A DNA stretch of 64,000 bases from JBBARC01 sp040400005 (GCA_040400005.1 JBBARC010000006.1:21326-85325); one strand, 5' to 3'. Counted from the stretch's first letter, positions 16,399-25,700 are shown. The notes: generated by a model from the letters alone, not told the origin. Numbers and translations: made by a program.

Positions 16399-19300
16399 CT
16401 ACCGCGATTGGAACGAATCCGAACTATCTGATCTGCCCATGCCGGCGGCGGGACATTTGCTGCAATTCGCGCCGAGCTGGCGGCTGATCAGCTGGCTGCG
16501 CAAGTTTCGCCTGGGTTCGCCCAGCCAGATATCTTGAAAGCTTTGGGTATATAAATTGCCCATAGCAGGGCCAGAATGCCACCAGCCACAGGGGAACACG
16601 GAGCCATCTGGGTCGATCGCCATGAAATGCCAGGGGAACGGGCAACAGCTATTGGCTTCGTCTGCGGCAAATCGTTGCGGTAAGCTGTGAGCTTCGCGCG
16701 CCAGGTCTATTTGGGTAAGATGATTGGCGTGTGGGTCTGGCGTTGGCCTAGTGGGGGGTGTGATATCGAGGCGAGCCTGGCGGGTGCGTGGGAGGACCGC
16801 ATGGATGCGGTGCTGGCGGGCCAGCAGCAGGGCCTGATCGATATAGGGCTGGTATTCGGCCACATTGGTGCCCAGGGATTCAGTAATTGTGCCGAGCCCA
16901 TCGTAGGCAACCAGATGGGTAAAATACAGCACCACTGCACCCAGTTCGGCGGCAAGTTCGACAAATTGGGGCAGTTCCTTAATGTTTGATTGCATCATCA
17001 CAAATGACATATGCAGCCGCGGCCGGCTAAGTTTACGGGCGGTTTTTTGGTCTCTCAGCGATCGCAGATTACCAACGACAATATCCCATTTAGCTTTTCG
17101 CCGGATACGCTCGAAGGTTTCTTTTGTGCCGCCATCAAGCGAGACGTTCACTTCATCAAGACCGGCATCGATGAGATCCCCGGCCAACGCAGGGGTGAGC
17201 TTCATCGCGTTTGTGCTAAAATAGACATTTGGTACGCGAAACTCTTTAGCTATGCGCACGAAGGATAGCAGGTTTGAATTAAGCGTAGGTTCAGTGCCAA
17301 ACATCAGCCCGACGTGCGTCGCCGCGCTAAACATCTCATTGGCCCAGCGGGAAAACATATCGAGGCTAAGATCGCGCCGTTTACGCCCGCCGATGGCCGG
17401 ATCGCTGAACGGGCACATGATGCAACGGATGTTGCATTGATTGGTTATGTCCATTTCTATTTTGAGCGGCCGGATACCAAATCGGGCGCGGGCGGTGCCA
17501 TCAGTGCGTAATACGGCGATTGCTTCATCGTCGCTGCTGCAGGTATTGCGGAAAGTTTGTACGTGGGTGCAAATTTCCAGCGCCGTTGGTTCGCGTTCAA
17601 ACAAGAGACGATAGTCTGTTTGCACGCGCGCAATCGCGGGGGCGACCACCATGAGGTGTTCGGAGGAATCGTATAATAATCCAGCGAAGTGGATGAGGTC
17701 GATTTTGCCACTGGCTAGGAGAGGAACGTAATACCTTAACCCGGCCGCATCGACGGGCCGGCACAGCAAACTCCGGTAAATTTGGTCGATCAAGGGCGGC
17801 AGGAGGTGTTCAAATCTGGCAGCGCTTGCGCCCGCGGGCTGGCCATTGCTGGCCAAATTGCTGGCAGCGTCGGGGGGGCTTATGACGATGTTGAAGTGCT
17901 CGACAAGTTCCTGCCCCTGGTGTGCCCGAAAAATCAGCTTTACCCGATGCCGGCCCGCCCGCCACGCATCTGCCGGCAGGTGAAAACGGTAACCACTGTG
18001 CAGGGCATTTTCCCAATCTGGGTAGGCGGCAAGAACATCCTCGCGCGGGAGGCCGTACTGGGCCATCCCGATTGGGGTGTTATCAAGCCGCACCTCGATC
18101 GCGGCGACGCCAGCGCGCGCGAGCACCCAGCCCTCGATGACCAGGTGGCCGGTCACCGGTTCGGTCGCGGCACCATGGGCCACGCGGGGGCTATCTAACT
18201 GGCAGTGGAAGTCTGGTTCTTCACGACAGACTGGCGGCAGATCGCCGAATGCTGGCGGGGCCGCGCAATCGGGAAAGGCATCGAGCCGCGCAAGCAGGGC
18301 AAACACATCGTGCCAAGTTTGTACCGCCGCCACTGTTTGGTGCGCGGCCTCGTCGCACGTGATCATGCTGGCCAGCCAAGCCAGGTGCACAGCCGCGGGG
18401 GCCGGCCCGTGCACCTCATGGCGCAACGGGCGCCGCGCCATCAGGGCCGGCAAAACATGACCCCGAAACTCGTCTGACGCTAGGCACCGGTGCACAAAAT
18501 CCGCAATCGCCACCGCTTTGGCCTCGTCAATCACGGTTGAGGATTCAGGATCGCGGCCGAGAAAAATCTGGTAACACATCAGCACATCGAGATCGGTGCT
18601 GCGGTTCTGGGCGAGGTCTGCCAAGCGTAATGCCGGTTTTCCGGTAAATGATTTAAGCGACGTTATGGCAAATCGGGCGCGCGCGGCACCCTTGGTGCGC
18701 AGCACGGCGATCGCGTCTTCATCGCTGCTGCAGGTGCGCCGGAAAGTTTGCACATGCTGGTAAATTTCTAGCGCCGTTGGCGCGCGTTCAAACAGAAGGC
18801 GATAGGCTACGCGCAGTTCTTCAATCGCGGGGCCAGTCAGGATCAGGTATTCTGCGGAATCGTAGACCATATCAATCAAATCTCTGATATCGATGATCCC
18901 GCGGGTTAGCCGGTCGACGTAGTGACTTAACGCTTCCGGATCTGGCGGCCGGCACAGCAGCGTGCGGTAAATTTGATCGACCAAGCCTGGCAGAAGCGGC
19001 ACAAATCTGGCGGCACTTTCGCCCGTGTGCTGGGCACTGCCGGCCAAATTGCCAAGTGCCCCGGCGGTTCTCACATCGATGCTGAACTGTTCGATGCGCT
19101 GCTGCCCGTTGCGGGCGCGGATGATCAGCGTCACCAGATGCTGGCCATCGAGTAGCGCATGCAGGGGAAAGTGAAAAATGTAGCCGCTGCGCAGGGCATT
19201 TTGCCAATCTGGGTATGCAGCGCTGACGTCCTCGCGTGGCCGGCCGTATTGGGCGTCGCCGATTGGGATGTTATCGAGCCGCACATCGATTGCCGCCACG

Positions 19301-19923
19301 CCGGTGCGCGCGAGTGCCCAGCCTTCGATGGTGAGCAGGTTAACCAGCGGTTCGGCTGCGGCGCCGTGGGCGACGGGCGGGTTGTCCAACTGGAAGTGGA
19401 ATTCGGGAAGTTCGCTGGCGCTGGGCGGTGGATCGGCCAGTATCGGTGGGGCAGCACCACGGGGAAATCCATCGAGGCGCGACAGTAAGGCAAACAGATC
19501 GTGCCAGGACTGCGCCGCCGCCAGTGTTTCGCGCGCGATGTCGTTGAACGCGATCACGCGCGCCAGCCACGCCCGGTGTTGCACCGCCGGCCCTGGCCCT
19601 AGCGCCTGATGGGGCAGCGGGCGGCGGGTTATCAGCGCCGGCAAGACCTGCTCGCGAAACTCCGCCGAGTACAGACTACCGCGCACAAACGCCGCAAGCG
19701 TGTTGGATATGGCGCTGGCAATGACGGATGGCGATTCCGGATCGCGGCCCAAAACGATCTGGTAGATCATCACGACATCGTGATCGCTGCAGACGACCTG
19801 CGCGCTGGCGGCGAACCGCAACGCCGGTGTTTCAACACCTGACGCCTTTACCGGCACCAGCTGCCCAATGAGCGAAGGCCGGCGTTTGCGGGGGAAATCA
19901 GTGTCGATGAATACAGGAAGCAT
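16399..19923 (-). CDS. Giant radical SAM/SPASM-like protein with duplicated DUF4214 module
   Basis: The protein is about 1174 residues (1190 from an upstream ATG at 19971 that lies inside a REP and is probably not used). Residues about 45-440 and 450-830 are a duplicated unit. Each unit has a short YQIxLGRDPES segment, a WHD.FALL segment, a beta-sandwich-like part (IEGWALARTGVAAIDVRLDN), and a DUF4214-like helix pair (QIYRTLLCRPPDPEALSHYV). The last 350 residues are a radical SAM domain with CNIRCIMC near 845 and a C-terminal Cys-rich end (NSCCPFPW, FPCGWW, CSKCPA) like a SPASM auxiliary cluster. The enzyme probably modifies a peptide or surface molecule; the substrate is unknown. The neighbours are a RAYT and a GT61. 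Confidence 0.8.
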   Translation of the reverse strand: MLPVFIDTDFPRKRRPSLIGQLVPVKASGVETPALRFAASAQVVCSDHDVVMIYQIVLGRDPESPSVIASAISNTLAAFVRGSLYSAEFREQVLPALITRRPLPHQALGPGPAVQHRAWLARVIAFNDIARETLAAAQSWHDLFALLSRLDGFPRGAAPPILADPPPSASELPEFHFQLDNPPVAHGAAAEPLVNLLTIEGWALARTGVAAIDVRLDNIPIGDAQYGRPREDVSAAYPDWQNALRSGYIFHFPLHALLDGQHLVTLIIRARNGQQRIEQFSIDVRTAGALGNLAGSAQHTGESAARFVPLLPGLVDQIYRTLLCRPPDPEALSHYVDRLTRGIIDIRDLIDMVYDSAEYLILTGPAIEELRVAYRLLFERAPTALEIYQHVQTFRRTCSSDEDAIAVLRTKGAARARFAITSLKSFTGKPALRLADLAQNRSTDLDVLMCYQIFLGRDPESSTVIDEAKAVAIADFVHRCLASDEFRGHVLPALMARRPLRHEVHGPAPAAVHLAWLASMITCDEAAHQTVAAVQTWHDVFALLARLDAFPDCAAPPAFGDLPPVCREEPDFHCQLDSPRVAHGAATEPVTGHLVIEGWVLARAGVAAIEVRLDNTPIGMAQYGLPREDVLAAYPDWENALHSGYRFHLPADAWRAGRHRVKLIFRAHQGQELVEHFNIVISPPDAASNLASNGQPAGASAARFEHLLPPLIDQIYRSLLCRPVDAAGLRYYVPLLASGKIDLIHFAGLLYDSSEHLMVVAPAIARVQTDYRLLFEREPTALEICTHVQTFRNTCSSDDEAIAVLRTDGTARARFGIRPLKIEMDITNQCNIRCIMCPFSDPAIGGRKRRDLSLDMFSRWANEMFSAATHVGLMFGTEPTLNSNLLSFVRIAKEFRVPNVYFSTNAMKLTPALAGDLIDAGLDEVNVSLDGGTKETFERIRRKAKWDIVVGNLRSLRDQKTARKLSRPRLHMSFVMMQSNIKELPQFVELAAELGAVVLYFTHLVAYDGLGTITESLGTNVAEYQPYIDQALLLARQHRIHAVLPRTRQARLDITPPTRPTPDPHANHLTQIDLAREAHSLPQRFAADEANSCCPFPWHFMAIDPDGSVFPCGWWHSGPAMGNLYTQSFQDIWLGEPRRNLRSQLISRQLGANCSKCPAAGMGRSDSSDSFQSR

Positions 19924-19930
19924 CAGCAAT

Positions 19931-20580
19931 CGTAGCGTGGATTTTAACCGACGTCTTCCTCCAAGTGACATATTACGTTTGTATAAATTTTCACGTCACG
20001 AGAGGGCTTTTTTATTCGAGCCCTTGTGGCCGCATGCGCTTACATCATGCGGTGTGCCTCGCGCACCAGGGTTAAAAAACCCAACTTACGTCCGGCAGCA
20101 AGCGTAGCGTGGGTTTTAACCCACGCTACGTTGACTCAAAATTCTGACAGAAACGGACCGCATCATGCAGACTATTGAACTGCCGATCAATTGAGACGCG
20201 TAGCGTGGGTTTTAACCCACGTCTTTTCCTACCACACAGTTTGTGTTTGTAGATATTTTCGCGTCGCGATACGCGATTGTCTCCGTGTCCATGTGCCATA
20301 TCATGCTTGCGCCACGCGGCGTGCTGCAGACGTGGGTTAAAACCCACGCTACGTTGACTCGAAATTCTGACAGAAACCGACCGCATCATGCAGGCCATCG
20401 AACTGCCGATGAATTGAGAGGCGTAGCGTGGGTTTAACCCACGCTTTTTTGCTGCCACACAGTTTGTGTTTGTAGATATTTTCGCGTCAGGATACGCGTT
20501 TGTCTCCGTGTTCATGTGCCATATCATGCCTGCGCAATGCCGCGTGTTGCAGACGTGGGTTGAAACCCACGCTACGTTGA
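19931..20580. repeat. REP/BIME tandem array, 223-bp period
   Basis: Units start at 20199 and 20422 (exact period 223), with a partial third unit ending near 20580 and degenerate copies at 19931 and 20103. Each unit has two facing REPs. One reads GTAG then CGTGGGTTTTAACCCACG; the other is its reverse complement. They are separated by about 110 bases that include TTTGTGTTTGTAGATATTTT. A 28-bp fully symmetric copy lies at 20103-20130. The GTAG tetranucleotide plus hairpin is the substrate signature of the RAYT encoded next to it. Confidence 0.88.
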
Positions 20581-20644
20581 CTAACCGTAATGTGCGTTTT
20601 AACTCTCACTTGCGTGGGAGTGGGGTAGTGCCTATGATATTTAT

Positions 20645-21208
20645 ATGCAACGATATCGCCGTAACTTATTGGATGGTGGGACATATTTTTTCACCGTCAA
20701 CCTGCTGGATCGATCAAGCCGTCTTTTGGTCGAGGAGATAGCGTTGCTGCGGGCGGCGGTTAAGATCACGCGGGCGCGTTTGCCGTTTCAGATTGATGCC
20801 TGGGTCGTGCTGCCGGACCACATGCATTGCCTGTGGACCTTGCCGCCGAACGACGCGGATTATGCTGCCCGCTGGCGCATGCTCAAATCATGCTTTTCAC
20901 GCGCGATCCCCCGTTATCCGCCAATCACTCCACCGGTCAGTGCCAGCCGCGCCAGCAAAGGCGAGCGTGGTATCTGGCAACGCCGTTTTTGGGAACACAC
21001 TATCCGTGATGACCGTGATTACACGGCTCACCTGGACTATATCCATTTCAATCCGGTAAAACATGGATTGGTGACGGAGGTGGCTGCCTGGGCGCACTCA
21101 TCCTTCCACCGTTGCGTAGCGAGCGGGCTTTATCCCACAGTATGGGACGGTGGTGGAGCCGAGCTTGCTGAGGTGGGCGAGCGGGTGTTTGAGGCCCGCC
21201 TCCGCTAA
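20645..21208 (+). CDS. REP-associated tyrosine transposase (RAYT)
   Basis: This 187-residue Y1/HUH transposase belongs to the IS200/IS605-like TnpA_REP family. The metal-binding HUH motif is LPDHMHCLW near residue 57, and the nucleophilic-Tyr helix region is LDYIHFNPVKHGL near 132-144. RAYTs are single-copy, vertically maintained enzymes that cut single-stranded REP hairpins beside GTAG. The REP array lies directly upstream, so the pair forms a REPtron. The gene is intact with a typical start (MQRYRRNLLDGGTYFFTVNL). Confidence 0.93.
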   Translation: MQRYRRNLLDGGTYFFTVNLLDRSSRLLVEEIALLRAAVKITRARLPFQIDAWVVLPDHMHCLWTLPPNDADYAARWRMLKSCFSRAIPRYPPITPPVSASRASKGERGIWQRRFWEHTIRDDRDYTAHLDYIHFNPVKHGLVTEVAAWAHSSFHRCVASGLYPTVWDGGGAELAEVGERVFEARLR

Positions 21209-21224
21209 CGGTGGGGCACACTGT

Positions 21225-22409
21225 TCACGCGGCAACCCGGGTTTGCTGGTGGTGCTGCGCCAGCGCCTGCGCCACCGACGCCGCCACGTGCTGTGCCGAG
21301 ATTTGCCAGCGTGCGGTTTGCAAGGCAGGGCCGAGATCGGGCCAGGGCCGCAGGGCGCGGCCGAGGACGCAATCGTAATCTAGCCCGGCCAAAGCGGCCA
21401 AATGGCGGTAGCGCCAATCGACACACGCATCCATCAGCAATTCCACGACAATGGTGCCAGGCCGGGCAAAGCCAAGGTTGGCCAGGGCCGCGCCATGCGG
21501 GGCGATGATCGCCTCCGCCCCGCGAAACAGCCGCACCTGGTCGGCCAGCGAGAGGGTTTCTGGCCGCACTACGCGAAAGCCTAACGGGGCGAGCGTTGCG
21601 ATGAGATCATCTTCGTTGAGCAGCAGGCGTTGGGCGGCCGGCCCGCGGGCGAGGATGATGCGGGTGGGGAAGCGGCCGGGGGCGGGGGCGACGTTGGCGG
21701 AAATACGGCGGTAAAATTCCAGCACGCACGGGTGCGGTGCGCTATCGCCCGTGACTGATAGGGGCAGGATCAAGGTTTCTATGCGCAGGGTTTCGTGATC
21801 ATGCACCATACGCGGCAAAACGCTGGGTGGCAGATCGAGCAAGCCCCAACTGTCGGCCGGCATGGCAAGCCCGGCGGGGATCAACACCGTGGTGGTTTCG
21901 GCCAGATAGTTTTCCGGCACTTGGGTGATGCGGGCCAGCCCGCCCAACAGGGCTTGCGCGTAGTTGCTGGCAGCACCGGTGAGTAACGATACGTGCACGC
22001 CGGGCAGTTTGGTGATGGCGCCCGGGGTTAGGCGAATGTCTTTGGCGAGGGTTTCGTAATGATGCTGTTTAGGCTGCGTGTGCGCCAAAGTTTCGCTGAT
22101 CGCCGCACCGCCGACGCCGATAATACCGGCCGAGCTGTGCAGCAGCACATCGTGCAGCACAAACAAAGGTGGCGCATAACTATGATAGGCCGGCCAATGG
22201 CCACAGCCCTGTTCGGGGTATTCGCGCACCGGCCAAACATCGAAAAAAGCAGCCCCGGTGCGTAACGGCGGCATGGCAATGCGGGCCGGGCCTAGTGATT
22301 GCACATGGCGCACCACCGGCCCGGCATTGGCTGGGCGCGCCACCAAAGATTCAATCGGCTGCGGCCGCAACAGTAAACCGGCCTGATGTGATCCCGCCTG
22401 ACCCTGCAT
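21225..22409 (-). CDS. Glycosyltransferase family 61 protein
   Basis: The 394-residue protein matches GT61 (DUF563): HYETLAKDIRLTPGAITKLP and NYAQALLGGLARI in the middle, then RIILARGPAAQRLLLNEDDL and the conserved GAEAIIAPHGAALANLGFA near residues 300-318. GT61 enzymes transfer pentoses or hexosamines to polysaccharide or glycoprotein. No signal peptide is present, so it probably acts in the cytoplasm on lipid-linked or protein acceptors. It follows rsmD by 47 bases on the same strand. Confidence 0.85.
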   Translation of the reverse strand: MQGQAGSHQAGLLLRPQPIESLVARPANAGPVVRHVQSLGPARIAMPPLRTGAAFFDVWPVREYPEQGCGHWPAYHSYAPPLFVLHDVLLHSSAGIIGVGGAAISETLAHTQPKQHHYETLAKDIRLTPGAITKLPGVHVSLLTGAASNYAQALLGGLARITQVPENYLAETTTVLIPAGLAMPADSWGLLDLPPSVLPRMVHDHETLRIETLILPLSVTGDSAPHPCVLEFYRRISANVAPAPGRFPTRIILARGPAAQRLLLNEDDLIATLAPLGFRVVRPETLSLADQVRLFRGAEAIIAPHGAALANLGFARPGTIVVELLMDACVDWRYRHLAALAGLDYDCVLGRALRPWPDLGPALQTARWQISAQHVAASVAQALAQHHQQTRVAA

Positions 22410-22456
22410 GCCCTACCCCCAATGGTTGCGCGCAGCAACCACAGGGCAACGGCGGC

Positions 22457-23005
22457 TTAAACCAAGCGCAGAAAGCTCAGCCGGCCGGCCCCGTGGGCGC
22501 GTTCGGCTAACAATAGGCATGAAGTGTTAACGAATTCAACTCGTCCGGTTTCCGCAACAATCAGGCCGCCCGCAGCAATGCCCCCCGCCGCCACCAAATG
22601 CGCCAAAGCCCGCGTCACCAAATCGCCGCCATAAGGGGGATCAAGAAATACCAGGGAGCTTGCCAACAGCGGCCGCAATTTGAAAAAATCGCCCGCCAGA
22701 ACCCGCGCCGCCGCCCCCGCCCCACACGCCGCTATGTTCTGGCCCAACACTGCCAACGCCGCACGATCCTGCTCAATAAACACAACGCTGGCAGCACCGC
22801 GCGATAAAGCCTCCAGCCCCATCGCCCCGGTGCCAGCAAACCCATCGAGCACGCTCGCCCCCTCAATCACATCCCGCCCACCCCAAGGCGCATGCACTAT
22901 CATATCAAACGCCGCCTGCCGCAGCCGCACCGATGACGGCCGCGTCGTCTCCCCCACCGGCGCGGCCAACGCCCGCCCCCGCCATTTGCCGGCGATGATG
23001 CGCAT
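22457..23005 (-). CDS. rsmD: 16S rRNA (guanine966-N2)-methyltransferase
   Basis: RsmD methylates G966 of 16S rRNA in the 30S subunit. The 182-residue protein starts MRIIAGKWRGRALAAP, the family signature, and has VLDGFAGTGAMGLEALSRGA for SAM and the catalytic DPPYGG near residue 122. The length is normal. A family-C repeat lies upstream, separating it from rluB. Confidence 0.94.
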   Translation of the reverse strand: MRIIAGKWRGRALAAPVGETTRPSSVRLRQAAFDMIVHAPWGGRDVIEGASVLDGFAGTGAMGLEALSRGAASVVFIEQDRAALAVLGQNIAACGAGAAARVLAGDFFKLRPLLASSLVFLDPPYGGDLVTRALAHLVAAGGIAAGGLIVAETGRVEFVNTSCLLLAERAHGAGRLSFLRLV

Positions 23006-23012
23006 TAGGAGA

Positions 23013-23158
23013 AAGCCAAGGAAGAACCTTCTTTTTCTGAAGAAAAAGAAGCAAAAAGACTTTTAATACGCTGGGCCTGGCGAACTCGGTGGCATGGAAG
23101 CCCCTGGCCCAGCATTATAAAAGTCTTTTGCTTCTTTTCTTCAGAAAAGAAGATCCTT
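23013..23158. repeat. Intergenic element family C, full copy
   Basis: The left arm is TTCTTTTTCTGAAGAAAAAG with AAAAAGACTTTT, and the right arm is AAAAGTCTTTTGCTTCTTTT with CTTCAGAAAAGAAG. The GC-rich centre has GCTGGGCCTGG and CCTGGCCCAGC facing each other. It lies between two same-strand genes. Confidence 0.85.
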
Positions 23159-23168
23159 AACCTTCCCT

Positions 23169-24017
23169 TCATTCTGTAACTTTATCCGCCCCAGCTACAA
23201 TACTACCAAGCTGTTCGCGGATAACTTTGGGTTGCACTTCGGCGATTGAGCCGCGTTCTAGGGTGCCTAGCTGGAAGGGGCCGTAGGCGATGCGGATCAG
23301 GCGGGTGACGTGCAGGCCAAGGTGTTGCATGACCCGGCGGATTTCGCGGTTTTTGCCTTCGCGCAGGCCGACGCTGAGCCAGGCGTTGGCGCCGCGTTTG
23401 CTGTCCATTTCGGCTTCGATCGATCCGTAGCGCACCCCTTCGATGATGATACCGCGGGCGAGGTCGGCGAGTTGGGTGTCGGTTACGTCGCCGTGCACGC
23501 GGGCGCGGTAGCGGCGTAGCCAGCCATTGGCGGGCAGTTCGAGCTGGCGGGCCAGGCTGCCATCGTTGGTGAGTAGCAGTAGGCCTTCGCTGTTAAGATC
23601 GAGGCGGCCGACGCTGACCACGCGGCCCATTTCGGCGGGGAGTTTTTGAAATACTGTGTCGCGGCCTTGCGGGTCGCGGTGGGTGGTGACCAGGCCTGCG
23701 GGTTTGTGGTAGCGGAATAGGCGGGCGCGGCCGGGGGCGCCGATGATTTTACCATCGAATTGGACAACGTCGGCGGCCGTTACGTGGGCTGAGGGGTGCT
23801 CGACGATTTTACCGTTGAGGCGCACGCGGCGTTCGGCGATGAGTTTTTCGGCATCACGCCGGCTGGCGACACCGGCATGGGCGAGCCATTTGGCGATGCG
23901 TTCGCCGGTGTCTGGCAGGGCCAATGCTTCGGGGGCGGCATCTTCGGCGCTGATCGGGGCGTTGGCGCCGGTGTCCCCCATGCTAAAATCGTCGTCGTCG
24001 GTGTCGGGGTTGGTCAT
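23169..24017 (-). CDS. rluB: rRNA pseudouridine synthase (RluB/RsuA family)
   Basis: An S4 RNA-binding domain is at about residues 40-85 (RIAKWLAHAGVASRRDAEKL), followed by the RsuA/RluB catalytic domain with VGRLDLNSEGLLLLTNDG, which holds the catalytic Asp, and LREGKNREIRRVMQHLG near 230. The N-terminus is an acidic extension of about 30 residues. The enzyme most likely makes pseudouridine in helix 89 of 23S rRNA. ATGA overlap with the upstream GATase gene shows coupling. Confidence 0.92.
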   Translation of the reverse strand: MTNPDTDDDDFSMGDTGANAPISAEDAAPEALALPDTGERIAKWLAHAGVASRRDAEKLIAERRVRLNGKIVEHPSAHVTAADVVQFDGKIIGAPGRARLFRYHKPAGLVTTHRDPQGRDTVFQKLPAEMGRVVSVGRLDLNSEGLLLLTNDGSLARQLELPANGWLRRYRARVHGDVTDTQLADLARGIIIEGVRYGSIEAEMDSKRGANAWLSVGLREGKNREIRRVMQHLGLHVTRLIRIAYGPFQLGTLERGSIAEVQPKVIREQLGSIVAGADKVTE

Positions 24018-24751
24018 GAGCGGGCAGCCTCTATCAGGGCCGCGAAGATCGCACGGTCACCGGGGTCGATAAAATATTCGGGGTGCCACTGCACGCCCAG
24101 GCAAAAGCGGTGGGCCGGGCTTTCCAGCCCTTCGATCACCCCATCTGGGGCGTGGGCGTTGATGATGCCGCGTCCCGCCGTGGCGATGGCCTGGTGGTGG
24201 GCGGAATTGACCCGCATGGTGGCACTGCCGACGATGCGGTGCAGCAGGGTGTTGGGGGTGACGTGCACGGTGTGGCCGGCTTCGGTGCGCGGGTTGGGCT
24301 GTTCGTGTTCCAGGGCGCCGGCAATCTCATCGGGGATGTGCTGCACCAGCGTGCCGCCTAGCACCACGGCGAGCAACTGTTCGCCACCGCAGATGCCGAG
24401 GATAGGCATGTTGCGGGCCAGTGCCCCCTGGGTGAGTGCCAGTTCGGCGGCGGTGCGGCCTTCCTTTAAGGTGACCGTTGCGTGGGTGTCGGGCGCGCCA
24501 TACAGGGTGGGATCGACATCAAAAGCGCCGCCGGTGATGACCAGGGCGTCGATCGCGTCCAGCATATCGGGCGCCAGATCGGCGTGGTGGGGCAGGGCTA
24601 TCGGCACACCGCCAACGGCCGCAATCGCCTCGGCGTAATTGGCGCGCAGGGCATACCAGGGCGAGCCTGACCAGCCGCCGGCGGGTTCGGCATCCAAGGT
24701 GACGCCGATCAGGGGTTTGCGTGTGCGCATGCTGTGTGTGGTAGGGGGCAT
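24014..24751 (-). CDS. Class I glutamine amidotransferase-like, peptidase C26 (PuuD-like)
   Basis: This 245-residue gamma-glutamyl hydrolase-type GATase has the nucleophile elbow PILGICGGEQLLAV (Cys near residue 122) and the catalytic HPE in LGVQWHPEYF near 222. The LVITGGAFDVDPTLYG segment is typical of PuuD-like gamma-glutamyl-GABA hydrolases. No puu genes are close, so the role in polyamine breakdown is only a suggestion. ATG 24751 or 24730 may be the start; the divergent tadA begins only about 35 bases away. Confidence 0.87.
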   Translation of the reverse strand: MPPTTHSMRTRKPLIGVTLDAEPAGGWSGSPWYALRANYAEAIAAVGGVPIALPHHADLAPDMLDAIDALVITGGAFDVDPTLYGAPDTHATVTLKEGRTAAELALTQGALARNMPILGICGGEQLLAVVLGGTLVQHIPDEIAGALEHEQPNPRTEAGHTVHVTPNTLLHRIVGSATMRVNSAHHQAIATAGRGIINAHAPDGVIEGLESPAHRFCLGVQWHPEYFIDPGDRAIFAALIEAARS

Positions 24752-24784
24752 AGGCGAGCCTGAGCAAGAGGAAAGCGGATTTTG

Positions 24785-25234
24785 GTGAACGATGCGGCAG
24801 CAATGGCCCACGCTTTAGACCAGGCGAGGATGGCAGCTTCCCGCGGTGAAGTGCCGGTGGGGGCCGTGGTAATCGCGCCAGATGGCACCATGCTGGCCGC
24901 CAGCGGCAACCAAGTAGAAGCCGATTGCGATGCGGCGGGGCATGCCGAAATGCACGTTTTGCGCGCGGCGGCCGCCCGGCGAGGGTCGCCCCGGCTGATT
25001 GGCTGCTCGTTATTCGTGACGCTAGAACCCTGCCCGATGTGTGCCGCCGCGGCATCGCTGTTTCGGGTTGGGCGCATCGTGTTTGGCGCCTACGACCCCA
25101 AAGGCGGCGGCATAGACCACGGCCCGCGCGTGTTCGACGCCCCCGGCTGCCTGCACAAACCCGAAATTATCGGCGGCGTGCGGGAGCAGGAATGTGGGGA
25201 ATTATTGAAGATGTTTTTTAAAGGATTAAGGTGA
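24785..25234 (+). CDS. tadA: tRNA-specific adenosine deaminase
   Basis: TadA converts A34 to inosine in tRNA-Arg(ACG). The zinc site is complete: HAE (catalytic Glu) near residue 57 and PCPMC near 87. The 149-residue length fits. GTG at 24785 (VNDAAAMAHALDQA) is chosen; TTG at 24782 also reads in frame. There is almost no space before the divergent GATase gene, so the promoters must overlap. Confidence 0.93.
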   Translation: MNDAAAMAHALDQARMAASRGEVPVGAVVIAPDGTMLAASGNQVEADCDAAGHAEMHVLRAAAARRGSPRLIGCSLFVTLEPCPMCAAAASLFRVGRIVFGAYDPKGGGIDHGPRVFDAPGCLHKPEIIGGVREQECGELLKMFFKGLR

Positions 25235-25235
25235 A

Positions 25236-25380
25236 GGCAAAGAATTTTCTTTTTCTGAAGAAAAAGAAACAAAAAGACTTTTATTATGTTGGGTCGGAGG
25301 TCGCGGTGGCGGCGGTGCCTCAGGCCCAGCGTTATAAAAGTCTTTTGCTTCTTTTCTTCAGAAAAGAAGGTTCTTCCTTA
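25236..25380. repeat. Intergenic element family C, full copy
   Basis: It lies between convergent tadA and rpmB with both AT-rich arms (TTTTCTTTTTCTGAAGAAAA left, CTTCTTTTCTTCAGAAAAG right) and a GC-rich centre with TGGGTC and GGCCCA. Its position fits a two-way terminator. Confidence 0.85.
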
Positions 25381-25382
25381 AC

Positions 25383-25679
25383 TTAAACCGCAACCCGAGC
25401 GACATTAGCGCGCAGTACGCGGCGCTTCAGGGCTTGGGCTTCTTCGGGCAGGCGCCGGTTGGGCGTGCTGAGCAGGAAGGCATCGAGGCCGCCGTTGTGT
25501 TCGATGGTGCGCAGCGCACGGGTGCACAGGCGCATGCGGACCGAGGTGCCGAGCGAGTCGGACAGCACCGAGACGTCCTGCAAATTGGGCAGGAAGCGGC
25601 GGCGGGTTTTGTTGTTGGCGTGGCTGACGTTGTTACCGCTCAGCACGCCTTTGCCGGTGATCTGGCAGCGGCGGGACAT
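25383..25679 (-). CDS. rpmB: 50S ribosomal protein L28
   Basis: The 98-residue protein begins MSRRCQITGKGVLSGNNVSH and continues KTRRRFLPNLQDVSV, the L28 signature. The start at 25679 has a good Shine-Dalgarno (AAGGATGG) about 7 bases upstream; the longer frame from 25775 is not needed. It is a single gene, not joined to rpmG. Confidence 0.97.
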   Translation of the reverse strand: MSRRCQITGKGVLSGNNVSHANNKTRRRFLPNLQDVSVLSDSLGTSVRMRLCTRALRTIEHNGGLDAFLLSTPNRRLPEEAQALKRRVLRANVARVAV

Positions 25680-25700
25680 GGAACCATCCTTAGAACTGGG
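25672..25700 (-). promoter_or_regulatory. Ribosome binding site deciding the rpmB start
   Basis: AAGGATGG on the minus strand a few bases before ATG 25679 supports this start over the upstream one. Confidence 0.7.

Noticed and set aside
19924..19971. ATG 19971 as the radical SAM protein start
   Set aside because: Its first 16 codons are a degenerate REP (GTAG-hairpin), so ATG 19923 is more likely.
19931..20580. CRISPR array
   Set aside because: The repeats are 223 bp with paired inverted REPs and no short unique spacers, and no cas genes are present.
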